DNA of 64,000 bases from Endomicrobiaceae bacterium (GCA_028711215.1 JAQTSO010000002.1:46696-110695); one strand, 5' to 3'. Numbered from the stretch's first letter, positions 26,886 to 37,103 are shown. Program-made: numbers and translations. Notes: a model not told the origin generated them from the sequence alone.

Positions 26886-27917
26886 TTAATCCATTTTAAC
26901 TTTTGCCAACATATAAGACATAAATATAAAAACCAGTGAAATAAAAATCAAAATAAAAATCGATAAAACACTTGATGAATTAACAAAAAGATATGCAAAA
27001 GTACCTAAAATTACGCAAGTTATATAAACAATTATAAGTATTTGTTTTCTGGAAAAACCGATTTTTTCAAGCCGTAAAGGAAAATGATCTTTGCTTCCAA
27101 GAAAAGGTGATTTGCCGTTTTCAATTCTTACAAGACTTACGAATATTGTTTCAAATAAAGGTACAGCCAATATCAATAAAGGAGCAAAAACGCCAATTAA
27201 ATTTAACTTTGTATAAGATGTTCCCAGTGCTATGGTAGCAAGAATAAATCCGATTGATAAACTGCCGGTATCGCCCATAAAAATTTTTCTTTTTTTAGAC
27301 AGATTATAAGGTAAAAATCCAAGACATGCCCCTACAAGCGCTATTGCCGAAAAGTTTACATAAAGCATTTCGCTTGGCAGTGCAATAAAGAAAAAGAAAA
27401 AGGATGCAATAGTTGCAATTCCACATGAAAGACCGTCCATAATATCTATAAGATTAAATGCATTTGACAGTCCGATTATCCATAAAATACTTAATGCAAT
27501 TGAAATAAAATAATTATCAATAAAACTTATTCTGATATCAAATCCTACGGTCACTACTAAACTAGCCGCTATCTGTATCAAAAATTTTATTTTAAAGCCC
27601 AGACCGCCTTTTTTTATGTCGTCAAATAAGCCTAATAATAAAAATAATAAAGAACCTATCAGTAATGCTCTTATGTTTGTAAGGGTTCCGGTCGGAAAAT
27701 TTGTAAACAGTCTGATTGTTATTAATGAAATTATCCATGCGCTCCATATTGCAAGCCCGCCAAGATAGGGAGTGCTTATTTTATGTGTTTTAACGGCAGT
27801 TATAGGATGGTCGTAAATATTTAATTTCATTGCAACAAATCTGAAAAATAAAGTTGCAGATAAAGACACCACAAAAGCAACGGCAAAAGAAATAATATAA
27901 AAATTTTCCATTATCAT
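26886..27917 (-). CDS. WecA/TagO-like undecaprenyl-phosphate sugar-1-phosphate transferase
   Basis: 343 residues with about 10-11 membrane segments. It belongs to the MraY/WecA family, which moves a sugar-1-phosphate from a UDP-sugar onto undecaprenyl phosphate to start glycan synthesis. Visible: KTHKISTPYLGGLAIW, GLFDDIKKGGLGFKIK (Asp-Asp Mg site), NAFNLIDIMDGLSCG, FMGDTGSLSIGF and the cytoplasmic loop KSPFLGSKDHFPLRL with the His motif of the WecA branch. It starts one base after the lplA stop and precedes the FAD enzyme by 7 bases. Confidence 0.9.
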   Translation of the reverse strand: MIMENFYIISFAVAFVVSLSATLFFRFVAMKLNIYDHPITAVKTHKISTPYLGGLAIWSAWIISLITIRLFTNFPTGTLTNIRALLIGSLLFLLLGLFDDIKKGGLGFKIKFLIQIAASLVVTVGFDIRISFIDNYFISIALSILWIIGLSNAFNLIDIMDGLSCGIATIASFFFFFIALPSEMLYVNFSAIALVGACLGFLPYNLSKKRKIFMGDTGSLSIGFILATIALGTSYTKLNLIGVFAPLLILAVPLFETIFVSLVRIENGKSPFLGSKDHFPLRLEKIGFSRKQILIIVYITCVILGTFAYLFVNSSSVLSIFILIFISLVFIFMSYMLAKVKMD

Positions 27918-27918
27918 G

Positions 27919-28593
27919 TTAAAACAATTTGCTCCATTTATCTGTTCTATACTTTAAATTTGCAAGTTGGTCTGCCTGATTTAATTCATAATCTGTCAAA
28001 TTTTCAACACTTACGGCACAATTCAAAGTTTTACCGATACTGCTAAAAAACATGCCTGCAAATTTTTCAACGGTTATTTCATCAAAATGCAAATGAATAG
28101 ATCCTTCAATTAATATTTTTTTGCCTCTTCTTCGCTGGCATGAGCCTACAATTTTTTTGCCGTTTAAAAAAACATCATCTTTATAAAAAGTATCAACACA
28201 GGAAATATTTTTACCAAAACCGTAAATGCCCGGTGACTCATCGCATATTATATTAAAAAAAACAAGAGTTTTCTTTATAGTTTCATGTATTAATTTATAA
28301 GTTTTTCCCTGATCATAAATATTTGGCCAAATTTCATCTGAAACAATAAAGGAAAACGATAAATCTTTACTGTGAAGGACTGTAAGCCCGCCGGTTAATC
28401 TTCTTATAATAGGATAATTATCGCAATTTGAAATATCATTGAATTTTTGAAAATAACCGATCGTGTATGATGGTCTGGTCCATGTATAGAATCTGAAAGT
28501 AGGGATAAATTGTTCATTTGTAAAAACAATTTCATCTAAAGCTATGTTTGTTGCACAATCTCTGGGCTTGTCAGTAATACATCTTAAATTCAT
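27919..28593 (-). CDS. lplA: Lipoate-protein ligase A-like protein
   Basis: 224 residues, the catalytic BPL/LPL domain without the C-terminal accessory domain of E. coli LplA. Visible: NIALDEIVF, FRFYTWTRPSYTIGYFQ, IIRRLTGGLTVLHSKDLSFSFI (the RRxTGGxxVxH signature) and the lipoyl-AMP lysine region VFLNGKKIVGSCQRRRGKKILIEGSIHL. It attaches lipoate or an octanoyl group to carrier domains; because the accessory domain is missing, a transferase (LipM/LipL-like) activity is an alternative. Its position between HD-GYP and wecA-like genes looks like operon packing rather than a functional link. Confidence 0.85.
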   Translation of the reverse strand: MNLRCITDKPRDCATNIALDEIVFTNEQFIPTFRFYTWTRPSYTIGYFQKFNDISNCDNYPIIRRLTGGLTVLHSKDLSFSFIVSDEIWPNIYDQGKTYKLIHETIKKTLVFFNIICDESPGIYGFGKNISCVDTFYKDDVFLNGKKIVGSCQRRRGKKILIEGSIHLHFDEITVEKFAGMFFSSIGKTLNCAVSVENLTDYELNQADQLANLKYRTDKWSKLF

Positions 28594-28607
28594 GAAAGAA
28601 TCTCTGT

Positions 28608-29777
28608 TTATATTTCATTATAGGATATTGTCTTCAGGAAAGCATCTACAACAATGGGGCTAAACTGTTTATTTTTATTATTAACAATTTCTTTTATAAT
28701 TTCATTTCTTTTCATGGTTTTTCTGTAAGGTCTGTCGCTGGACATTGCATCGTAAGAATCAGCAACAGATATAATGGAAGCGATTAAAGGTATTTCATCG
28801 CCCAATAAATTGTACGGATAGCCTCTGCCGTCATATCTTTCGTGATGGTATTTAACCCCGAGTGAAATTATTTTGAACTCGTTTATCGGTTCTAAAATCT
28901 CAGCTCCCATAGCAGGATGTTTCTTTACAATATCCATTTCGGATTTTGTAAGACCTGAAGGTTTATTGAGAATATCTTCCGGAATACCGATTTTCCCTAT
29001 ATCGTGCAGTAATGCGGCTATTTTCAGAGAGTCGTCAAAAGACTGGTATGCAACTTTTAAATGTTTTGGTATGTATTTTGATATAATCATTGAATATTTT
29101 GTCACACGTTCAGCATGACCGTGCGTGTATTCATTTTTCACATCTATAGCATTTGCCAAAGTCTCAACGGTATTTAATAATAAACGTTTATTTTCTTCCA
29201 ATTGCTGTTTTGTGTCTTCAAAAAGTTTTGCATTTTCTATTGCCATAACAACATCGGATGATAGTACCGTTAAAAAATTGATTTCGCCTTTTGTAAATTT
29301 CTTGCCGTCCTCTTTTTTACCTATAAAAAACACAACAAGCAAATTGCTCCTGAAAAAGCCGGGAACTATTAATTTTGCATGATAAAGAGATATGTCGTTT
29401 TCCAAATTATAAATGAAATCCATAATCTTTTTATCATTTTTATATTTCTTTTTAAAAGTTTTTATTTGACTTGCCAACAGATAATCTTTTTTTACATTGG
29501 ATAAAAGACTTTTGTCAGAAAAAAATCTTATGATAGGTCTTGTGCTTTTAATTTTTGCAAATCCAACCGGGATTTTCAACCCTTTTTTTCCGCTGGACAC
29601 ATTGATTATATATTCCTGAGAATTTTTATCATAAAGAAATAGTCCGGAGTATTTTACCCCGAGAGTTCTTGTAACGGTTCGGATAATCATTTTTGAGAGT
29701 AGTTCGGCATCATGTATCAAAATCATCTGTTTTGCCACATGAGACAAATACTCTTTAAAATCTTTTCTTCTTTTCAT
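28608..29777 (-). CDS. GAF + HD-GYP cyclic-di-GMP phosphodiesterase
   Basis: 389 residues. Residues 1-190 form a GAF-like sensor domain. Residues about 200-385 form an HD-GYP domain with every metal-site motif: THGHAERVTKYS, LLHDIGKIGIPEDIL (HD at about 257-258), KHPAMGAEIL, YHHERYDGRGYP and VADSYDAM. It should hydrolyse cyclic-di-GMP. It is encoded 4 bases after a lone receiver protein and downstream of a histidine kinase, so the three form a signalling cassette. Confidence 0.93.
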   Translation of the reverse strand: MKRRKDFKEYLSHVAKQMILIHDAELLSKMIIRTVTRTLGVKYSGLFLYDKNSQEYIINVSSGKKGLKIPVGFAKIKSTRPIIRFFSDKSLLSNVKKDYLLASQIKTFKKKYKNDKKIMDFIYNLENDISLYHAKLIVPGFFRSNLLVVFFIGKKEDGKKFTKGEINFLTVLSSDVVMAIENAKLFEDTKQQLEENKRLLLNTVETLANAIDVKNEYTHGHAERVTKYSMIISKYIPKHLKVAYQSFDDSLKIAALLHDIGKIGIPEDILNKPSGLTKSEMDIVKKHPAMGAEILEPINEFKIISLGVKYHHERYDGRGYPYNLLGDEIPLIASIISVADSYDAMSSDRPYRKTMKRNEIIKEIVNNKNKQFSPIVVDAFLKTISYNEI

Positions 29778-29781
29778 TTAG

Positions 29782-30141
29782 TTATTTAATATAAGTTAGG
29801 ATTTTGTCTTTAAAGTCAGATAAATCTATAGGCTTTTGTATATAATCTACTACTCCCAAACTGTGGACATCCGTTTTTAAATCGGAACAAATATTGCCGG
29901 TTATAATCATCGCTTTTACGCCGGGATTCAATTTTTTCATGCTTTTTAAAACTTCAACCCCGTTCATTCCGCCCAGATGAATATCCAGTAATACGCAATC
30001 AAAGGTATTTTTCTTGTATAAATCTAGCGCATCTTCTCCTGATACTGCCGTTACGCTGTCAATCTCAAGTCTCTTTAAAAATCTTGCCATAAAAGCAAGA
30101 ATTTCTTCTTCGTCATCTACGATAAGTATCTTTTTTTTCAC
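29782..30141 (-). CDS. Single-domain response regulator
   Basis: 119 residues, a receiver and nothing else. Acidic pocket DDEEE at 8-12, phospho-acceptor Asp in VLLDIHLGGMNGVEV, Thr in MIITGN and Lys in DYIQKPI. With no output domain it must work through protein contact, like CheY or Spo0F. The neighbours suggest it receives phosphate from the 715-residue kinase and acts on the HD-GYP protein. AGGAGC lies upstream of the start. Confidence 0.93.
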   Translation of the reverse strand: MKKKILIVDDEEEILAFMARFLKRLEIDSVTAVSGEDALDLYKKNTFDCVLLDIHLGGMNGVEVLKSMKKLNPGVKAMIITGNICSDLKTDVHSLGVVDYIQKPIDLSDFKDKILTYIK

Positions 30142-30187
30142 AGATAGCTCCTGATGTTAACAACTGGTGCATAGTATAACAAAAGTT

Positions 30188-32335
30188 TTACATATTTGGC
30201 AACTCGATAAATATCTCAGTTCCATGCATGTATGTGGATTCAATCCAAATTTTACCCTTTAAATTTTCCACAACAATTCTTTTAACAATATACATTCCTA
30301 TGCCGGTTCCGGATTTAGTCGATGATTTTGTTGTGAAAAACGGAACAAATATTTTTGATAAATTTTCTTCTTTAATGCCAATACCGTTATCGGATATATG
30401 TAGTGTTGTAAGTTTGTCTTTTTTTAATAATGAAATTTCTATTTTAGGTATAAAATTTTTTAAATTTTCACCTGTTAACATATTGTGTTTTTCACAAATT
30501 GCTTCATAAGCATTGTCAATCAGATTATATACAATCTCCATCATGTGAGCCTGTACTGCAAAAATTGTTACATCTTCTTTAAAATTGTTGATAACTTTGA
30601 GATTGCCTAAATCGGAAATCTTATGTTTTGCACTTAATAATTCAAACGATAAATCAATAATTTCTTTAAATTTAAAATGTTCAAACATAACTTGTTTTGA
30701 TTCAATTTTTGCATAATTTAAAATACTGCTTACAACATCATTGGTTTTTGTAACATTTGTTTGAAGCGAATCGGCTATTTTTGTAATATAATCGAAAGTT
30801 TCAGTTAAGTTTTTGTTGCCTGCAATTTCTTTATTCTGTTTTAAGCAATCTATAATTTCATATTTTAAATCTCCTGTCAAAACCGAAAATTGATGAAGCC
30901 TGTTTCTTATCTGGTGAGCAACACCTTCGGCAAGACCTCCGATAGAGGCGAGTTTTTCTGCGGTAAATATTTTTTCCTGTGCCTGTTTATATTCATCAAA
31001 AAAAAGACAGTTCCCCATAGCCAGTGAAGTTTGTCTTGCCAGCATTTTAAATATATTTATATCGTCTCTTGTGAAAATGTCTTTGTTGTTTTTTTCACCG
31101 ATTACCATAAACCCTTTAACGCCTTCGTAAAACGACGGGATAACAAGAGCGACTTTAAAAGGCAACACTACAGAATTTGCTATATATTGCGGTATTTCGT
31201 CAAATAGAAACGGATTTTCTTTATGTTGTATGTAATTAATAAAAGGATGTTCATAGTCATATGAGAACAGAAGTTCATTTGCTGAACTTGAAAATGATCT
31301 TAAAATTTTAATTTCAAAATTATTTTGTTCTTTGTTCTCAAGAAAAATTGCTACAAAGTTTACTTTTATGGTTTTCAATACGATAATTGCAATTAACTTT
31401 AATAATCTTTCTAAATTGTGTTCCTGTGCCATTCCGCTTGCAGCATGTAAAAGCAGGTTCTGATAATGTTTATTTTTTGCAAGCAGCAGATCTTCAGCTT
31501 TTGAAATAATCCTCTTATATAAAAGGAAGCATCCTATGGTTAACAAAAACGTAAATAAATTTGACAGAAATATATTGTTTGAAAATTTTGCAATATGGCT
31601 GGTAATTGATAAAACAAAAAGCAACATAAATAAAAAAATTACAAATTTAATAGATAATACTTTTAAATTTGCCAAATTATAATTGGCGATAATTAAAGCA
31701 GTTGTTGATAAACAAAATAACATTATCAAATGTGTAATAGGTTCGAATTTAAAAATATTATAAAAGAACATATTTTCAAACACAAATAATGCCAAAAACA
31801 ACGAATATGTTAATATGACGTATATAACTTTATATTTTTTTATGGACGTAATATCATCATTTTTTATGTATTTGTATGCTTTGTGCAGTGCAAATAAAAT
31901 AATACAAATGCTGTATATGATAAACAAAAAATGAAATTGCCCGCAATGAGGATATGGACCCCAGTCATTAATATTAACACGACTTATAAAAAGGTTTGAG
32001 AATAAAAGCAGAAATACAAAAATTGCCGTAGGCAAATATGCAGTCCAGTATAATATTTTTGTTGGTGTTATCTTGATAAATGAAAGTATAAAAAACATTG
32101 AAAATGCCGGTATAAAAAGCATGCCGATTGTGCCGATATTTAACCAGATATTGATTGTTTCAAATGAAGCTGAGAGCATCTGTGCGTATGAAAAAAGCCA
32201 AATAAAAGTTGCCAGACATAAAACGGCAAAAGTGGTGCTTACGGGATTTTTCTTGTTTTTTATAAAAATAAAGACTGCAAGTGCTATTGCGGTTACAGAA
32301 GAGATGTATAATAAAAGTTGATAAAGGTTATACAT
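30188..32335 (-). CDS. Multi-membrane-span histidine kinase with GAF domain
   Basis: 715 residues. About nine or ten hydrophobic segments occupy residues 1-285 (7TM-type sensor region), then a GAF domain at about 290-440, a HisKA helix with EGVAHQIRNRLHQF (phospho-His near 474), and a HATPase domain with NLIDNAYEAI, DNGIGIKEEN and GTGIGMYIVKRI. The H-box HQIRNRL differs from the common HExRxPL but keeps the critical His. First gene of the minus-strand run; a receiver and an HD-GYP protein follow. Confidence 0.9.
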   Translation of the reverse strand: MYNLYQLLLYISSVTAIALAVFIFIKNKKNPVSTTFAVLCLATFIWLFSYAQMLSASFETINIWLNIGTIGMLFIPAFSMFFILSFIKITPTKILYWTAYLPTAIFVFLLLFSNLFISRVNINDWGPYPHCGQFHFLFIIYSICIILFALHKAYKYIKNDDITSIKKYKVIYVILTYSLFLALFVFENMFFYNIFKFEPITHLIMLFCLSTTALIIANYNLANLKVLSIKFVIFLFMLLFVLSITSHIAKFSNNIFLSNLFTFLLTIGCFLLYKRIISKAEDLLLAKNKHYQNLLLHAASGMAQEHNLERLLKLIAIIVLKTIKVNFVAIFLENKEQNNFEIKILRSFSSSANELLFSYDYEHPFINYIQHKENPFLFDEIPQYIANSVVLPFKVALVIPSFYEGVKGFMVIGEKNNKDIFTRDDINIFKMLARQTSLAMGNCLFFDEYKQAQEKIFTAEKLASIGGLAEGVAHQIRNRLHQFSVLTGDLKYEIIDCLKQNKEIAGNKNLTETFDYITKIADSLQTNVTKTNDVVSSILNYAKIESKQVMFEHFKFKEIIDLSFELLSAKHKISDLGNLKVINNFKEDVTIFAVQAHMMEIVYNLIDNAYEAICEKHNMLTGENLKNFIPKIEISLLKKDKLTTLHISDNGIGIKEENLSKIFVPFFTTKSSTKSGTGIGMYIVKRIVVENLKGKIWIESTYMHGTEIFIELPNM

Positions 32336-32406
32336 TTTATATCGGAGATTATATAAAAAATTAAGTGTATTTACAATTGTTCTGCAATATAATCATTTTT
32401 CAATTT

Positions 32407-32447
32407 AAAAAACACACCGATTTAAATTTTAAACAGGTGCGTTTTTT
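32407..32447 (-). terminator. Terminator of the tetR-tolC-RND operon
   Basis: A 12-base arm at 32407-32418 pairs with 32436-32447 with one mismatch, flanked by A/T runs so that the minus-strand transcript ends in a U-rich tract. It lies 13 bases past the RND pump stop codon and separates that operon from the histidine kinase unit. Confidence 0.75.
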
Positions 32448-32459
32448 AAATTTTTGTGA

Positions 32460-35400
32460 TTAATTATTTAAGTCTTCGTGGTCTATCATTCTTTTTTCAG
32501 GTCTTCCAAGCAATTTTCTGGACCACATTCTGAATGAATTCAAATATTCAAATATTGCCGGGACTATAAGTAATGTTAAAACGGTTGAACTTATAATTCC
32601 GCCTATTACGACTATACCCATACTCATTCTGAATTTTCCGACTTCACTCAACCCCATAGCTGTCGGTAACATGCCGGCAGACAGTGCCACTGAAGTCATA
32701 AGAATAGGTCTTAGTCTTTTTTTGCCGGAGATAACAATTGCTTCTTTTATACTATATCCTTTCCGCATCATTTGTTGAATATAATCCACAAGCAGAATTG
32801 AGTTTTTAGCGACTATTCCGAGTAACATTATAAACCCTATCATAGTAAACATGCTTATAGGCTGGTTCGTCATATATAATGCCAGCAATCCTCCCACTAT
32901 TGCAAGAGGAAGGGCAATCATGATTGTAAAAGGAGTTATAAGAGATTCGTACAAGCTTGCCAGCACCATGTATATAAATACCAGAGACAAACTGGCGGTA
33001 ATAATCATGTTGGTAAACAATTCTTTCATTTGTTCGGCATCTCCGGAATAATTATAAGTAAGATCTTTCATGAAAACATTTTCAGGTTTTGCTTTTTCTT
33101 CTTTTATTATCTTTTCAACCTGTTTCTGTATGCCCTGTAAACTTGCATTTTTGGAAATGTTTCCTTCAATTGATATGTATACGGCTCTGTCTCGTCTGTA
33201 TATTTTTGTAGGTCCGTCCGTATCAACTAGTGAAGAAACATTTTTAAGCCTTATGAGTTTGTTGTTTGTGTTGCCTATGTAAATATCGTTAAATGCATTC
33301 ATAATATCTTTTTGGTCGTCCTGCAGTTTTACCCTTATATCGTATTCAAGCCCGTTTTCTCTAAACTTTGCAGGAGTCACGCCTTCAACCATTGCTCTCA
33401 TTTCCATCCCGGCAGTTACAGAATGGACTCCCAAAGCCTGCATTTTTTCCGGAATCATTACTACCTGTCTTTCGGGTTTACCGCTTCTGAAATTAGTTGT
33501 TATATCAAGTAACCCGTCTATATTTTTAATTTTATCTACAAGAAAGTTTGCCGTTTTTGAAAGAGTTTTAGTATCGGCTCCGTATAACATAAGCATAAAC
33601 GGTTTTTCAGTTCCGAAAGCACCTATATCATCAAGTGAAATGATAAAATCTTTGTCAAATTTTCCTTTTAAATTGTCTCTTAGGAGCTGTTTCATTTGGT
33701 TTGTTGAAATTTTTCTGTTTTTATCCGGTACCATTTTAACAAAAACGGTTGCAGTATTAAGTTCTTTTTGCGAATTGCCTACCATTGTTACCGTAAATTC
33801 TATTTCTTTTTCTTTCATCAGTGTTTCTTCAACAGTTTTAACATAATACTGATCAAGTTGTTTTAAGGAAGTTCCCGGTTTTGCCTCAAGAGATACCATG
33901 AATTCCCCGCTTTCATGATTCGGCATGAATATGACCGGAAGGAATTTTGCTATGTAAAGAGATGAGAAAAATATTAAAAGAGTCCCGACCAGCACTTTCT
34001 TTTTATTATCAAGAATATATCTCACCAATTTTTCGTAGAATTTTTCAATAGCATGATAAAATTTATTAAACCATCCGACAGTCAGTATCCTGAAAACTCT
34101 TACAAAAATATTTTGTTTTTTTTCAATAATTTTTCTTTTTGTTATCATATATGCCGAAAGAAGAGGCGCTATAGTTAAAGCATCAAGAAGCGATATTATC
34201 ATTGCAAAAACAACCGTCAGTCCGAACTCTCTGAAAAATTGTCCGACTATACCTGACAAAAATCCGATAGGCAAAAATACTGAAATAACCGTAAGTGTAG
34301 TTGCTATTACAGCCAAAGCCACTTCGTTTGTTCCTTTTTCTGCAGCCGTAACAGGATCTTCTCCCTCTTCAAAATGTCTGAAAATATTTTCTCTGACAAC
34401 AATTGCATCGTCTATAAGAAGCCCTACCGTCAGAGATAAAGCCATAAGGGATATAACGTTGATACTGAAATCAAAAAGTGACATAAAAATAAAAGCACCG
34501 ATTAAACTGTTAGGCAAAGCAAGAGCCGTTATAAAAGTAGATCTCCAGCTTCCCAAAAAGAAATAAACTACCACAATGGCAAGAAATATGCCTTCAAATA
34601 TTGTGGCCACAACATCTTTAATGTTTGCTCTTACCGGCCATGCGGCATCTTTTACTATTTTTAATTTAGGATTTCCGTTTATTAAGTCTGATTTTTTATT
34701 AAGTTCGTTAACTTTTAGTGTCAACTGATCCGATATTTTAACGTCGTTAGATTTTGCCTGTTTGTAAACAGCGAGAATAAGAGTGGAGTCTGATTTTACC
34801 TGGTTTCCTTCTCTGATATTGATTCGCCCTAATGTATAAGTTTCTTCGGTTGAATCATTAACTTTGCCGATATCTTTTATTGTAACAGGTATATCGTTGC
34901 CCACAAAATTTACTACAACGTCGCTTATCTGTTTGATTGAACGAAATTCTCCGATTGTTCTGAAAGATATATCGCTTGGACCTTTTGAAACGTGCCCTAT
35001 AGGTATGTTTGTGCTGTTTAAAGCAACTTTACCTGCAATTGCCGTTAGCGTCATGTCATGTTTTCTTATTTTATTTTTATCGATATCTACGTGAATTTCT
35101 CTTTTTGTTCCGCCGAAGATGTCAACTTTAGAAACTCCGTCTATTCTTGAAAATTCTTTTTTAAAATAATCGTCCGCAAGGTCATAAATTTCATTATCTT
35201 TAAGATTAGCTCTCAAGCTGATTAACAGTATGGGCTGGGCGTTAGGATCAAGTTTTTGTATTATAGGCTCTTTTATATCCGTAGGAAAATCATTTCTTAT
35301 TTCGGCTATTTTATCTTTTGCTTCCTGAAGAGCTATATCGGGATTTTTACTGAGATTAAATTCAATCCATGCTATACCGTATCCGTCCTGGCTTACGGAA

Positions 35401-35642
35401 TATATATGTTTTATGCCCGAAATAGAACTTAAGGCGTCTTCAACTTTTTTGTTTACAAGAAGTTCTATTTCCTCGGGACCTGCTCCGGGATATTGTATTG
35501 TGACAACAACGTAAGGAAATTCAACGTCCGGAAACATTCTTACGGGCAGAGTTCTCATCGCTATTAATCCGATGACGATAACTGCCATCAATAAAGCGAA
35601 TATAAAAGTCGGTCTTCTGATTGCTATTTTTGCTAAATTCAT
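32460..35642 (-). CDS. RND efflux transporter permease (AcrB/HAE1-like)
   Basis: 1,060 residues, full length. TM1 is at about 11-30, followed by a large periplasmic porter loop and 11 further segments in two halves. RND signatures: VRMFPDVEFPYVVVTIQYPGAGPEEIE near the N-terminus, the proton-relay pair in GLLIDDAIVVREN (TM4), EGEDPVTAAEKGTNEVALAVIATTLTVISVFLPIGF, and C-half GFIMLLGIVAKNSILLVDYIQ and RLRPILMTSVALSAGMLP. It pumps hydrophobic compounds across the envelope using proton motive force. A TolC-like channel gene lies 6 bases upstream, but no periplasmic adaptor (membrane fusion protein) gene is adjacent. Confidence 0.93.
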   Translation of the reverse strand: MNLAKIAIRRPTFIFALLMAVIVIGLIAMRTLPVRMFPDVEFPYVVVTIQYPGAGPEEIELLVNKKVEDALSSISGIKHIYSVSQDGYGIAWIEFNLSKNPDIALQEAKDKIAEIRNDFPTDIKEPIIQKLDPNAQPILLISLRANLKDNEIYDLADDYFKKEFSRIDGVSKVDIFGGTKREIHVDIDKNKIRKHDMTLTAIAGKVALNSTNIPIGHVSKGPSDISFRTIGEFRSIKQISDVVVNFVGNDIPVTIKDIGKVNDSTEETYTLGRINIREGNQVKSDSTLILAVYKQAKSNDVKISDQLTLKVNELNKKSDLINGNPKLKIVKDAAWPVRANIKDVVATIFEGIFLAIVVVYFFLGSWRSTFITALALPNSLIGAFIFMSLFDFSINVISLMALSLTVGLLIDDAIVVRENIFRHFEEGEDPVTAAEKGTNEVALAVIATTLTVISVFLPIGFLSGIVGQFFREFGLTVVFAMIISLLDALTIAPLLSAYMITKRKIIEKKQNIFVRVFRILTVGWFNKFYHAIEKFYEKLVRYILDNKKKVLVGTLLIFFSSLYIAKFLPVIFMPNHESGEFMVSLEAKPGTSLKQLDQYYVKTVEETLMKEKEIEFTVTMVGNSQKELNTATVFVKMVPDKNRKISTNQMKQLLRDNLKGKFDKDFIISLDDIGAFGTEKPFMLMLYGADTKTLSKTANFLVDKIKNIDGLLDITTNFRSGKPERQVVMIPEKMQALGVHSVTAGMEMRAMVEGVTPAKFRENGLEYDIRVKLQDDQKDIMNAFNDIYIGNTNNKLIRLKNVSSLVDTDGPTKIYRRDRAVYISIEGNISKNASLQGIQKQVEKIIKEEKAKPENVFMKDLTYNYSGDAEQMKELFTNMIITASLSLVFIYMVLASLYESLITPFTIMIALPLAIVGGLLALYMTNQPISMFTMIGFIMLLGIVAKNSILLVDYIQQMMRKGYSIKEAIVISGKKRLRPILMTSVALSAGMLPTAMGLSEVGKFRMSMGIVVIGGIISSTVLTLLIVPAIFEYLNSFRMWSRKLLGRPEKRMIDHEDLNN

Positions 35643-35648
35643 AATTTT

Positions 35649-37103
35649 TTACTCCAAAGTAATAGTTTGAGTATTGTAAAGCATTTGGCTTTCCAATAAT
35701 ATAAAAATTAAATCCATAGACATTTGATACTGAGTCAAAACGGCATTGTCAAGGTCGTCCTCGCTTTGTATCATTTCAAATGTTGTGCTTCGACCTCTTT
35801 TTAATAATTTCTGTTCTTCAATATTTCTTTCCTGCTGGATTTGGTTTATTTCTTTTGCAATTTCATATTTTTCCAAAGCATTTTTCCAATTTGTATTTAA
35901 TTGTATCCAATCATTTTTCTCGGTAAGGTCCGCTTGTTCCGCCTGTTTTTTTGCAGCTTGAATATCGGCAGCAAAACCTTCGTTAACAGATTTTTGCAGC
36001 GAAAAATCAAGAGGTACGGAATATGATAAACCCAATGTCCATGAAGGGTATTGTAATTTTGTCATTTCCGAAAAAGCTTCAGAAAATGATGAATCAACCC
36101 CGTTAAAAGCAAGTTTGCCGGTAAGTTTTAAATCAGAACCTATTGATTTATTTTTTTCTTCTTGGGCATAGGCATAACTTTGAGCATTTGCCATAGATGC
36201 CAATGTGTCGGCTCTTTTCCCGTCGGTTCTTTCTAATTCGGTTACATTTTTAAAATAATTTTCTAAATTATCAATAGATTCAACGCTAGAGTCAACAATA
36301 TTTGAAGAAATATTTATCATTTCGTTAAAATTTCTTGAAGCATTTGCAATATCGTCCTGTGCCTGTTTTAAAGTAAGTTCCCTTCCTTTGTATAGAGCCT
36401 TTGACTGTAAAACATCATTTTTTTCAGCTAAATCTTTATTGAATCTGTTCATATTCCAGTCAAGTATTTTTTTGCTTCTTCCCAATGACAATTTTCTGAA
36501 TTCACTGACCGTTCTTGCATATGAAAGAGCCCAATATGTTTTTTTGGCATTCAATAGAATTTGTTGTTTTTTATAAGTCTGTACATATATAAGAGACTCG
36601 GCTGATGCCTTAAATTTTGCTATTGAAATTTTAGTTAAATCTCCGTTAAGGTTTTGCATTAAAGATTGTTCCAAAGCAATATACGGAGCCATGTCAGTAG
36701 TTGTGTATTTCGGTACTATATATTCAATGGAAGTGTCAGATGATCCATAACCTGCAGAAAATAATGTTCCGGTTTTAAACTGTTTGTTTACGGACACATC
36801 AAAATTTAATATGGCGGTATCTTGATTGCTAAAAGCAGAAGAAGGAAAATAAAATGCCTTTGTTTTATCATGAGTATAATTTAAATTTGAGTTCAGGTAT
36901 GTTGAATATGCCCTGTAACTTTCTTTAAATTTTTTAGTTGTGGCTTCAATTTGATAATTTATTTCTTTCAAAGTGTTGTTGTTTTCTTCAACTTTTTTAA
37001 CATATTGTTCAACCGTCAAAAATTCTGCGAAAGATGACGTGGTTAAAAATATGCATCCGAACATAAAAATAAAAGTTAATATTTTTCTATTTGTTTTTTT
37101 CAT
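35649..37103 (-). CDS. TolC-like outer-membrane efflux protein
   Basis: 484 residues. Signal peptide 1-27 (MKKTNRKILTFIFMFGCIFLTTSSFA). Long Gln/Asn/Ala/Lys-rich amphipathic helices (YVKKVEENNNTLKEINYQIEATTKKFKES, then AADIQAAKKQAEQADLTEKNDW) alternate with beta-strand stretches (LNSNLNYTHDK, WTLGLSYSVPLDFS), the alpha-barrel/beta-barrel pattern of the OEP family. A YxxS(T) motif appears in RSTTFEMIQSEDDLDNA, typical near the end of the second repeat. It would form the outer-membrane exit duct for the RND pump encoded downstream. Its start overlaps the tetR stop by 4 bases. Confidence 0.88.
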   Translation of the reverse strand: MKKTNRKILTFIFMFGCIFLTTSSFAEFLTVEQYVKKVEENNNTLKEINYQIEATTKKFKESYRAYSTYLNSNLNYTHDKTKAFYFPSSAFSNQDTAILNFDVSVNKQFKTGTLFSAGYGSSDTSIEYIVPKYTTTDMAPYIALEQSLMQNLNGDLTKISIAKFKASAESLIYVQTYKKQQILLNAKKTYWALSYARTVSEFRKLSLGRSKKILDWNMNRFNKDLAEKNDVLQSKALYKGRELTLKQAQDDIANASRNFNEMINISSNIVDSSVESIDNLENYFKNVTELERTDGKRADTLASMANAQSYAYAQEEKNKSIGSDLKLTGKLAFNGVDSSFSEAFSEMTKLQYPSWTLGLSYSVPLDFSLQKSVNEGFAADIQAAKKQAEQADLTEKNDWIQLNTNWKNALEKYEIAKEINQIQQERNIEEQKLLKRGRSTTFEMIQSEDDLDNAVLTQYQMSMDLIFILLESQMLYNTQTITLE

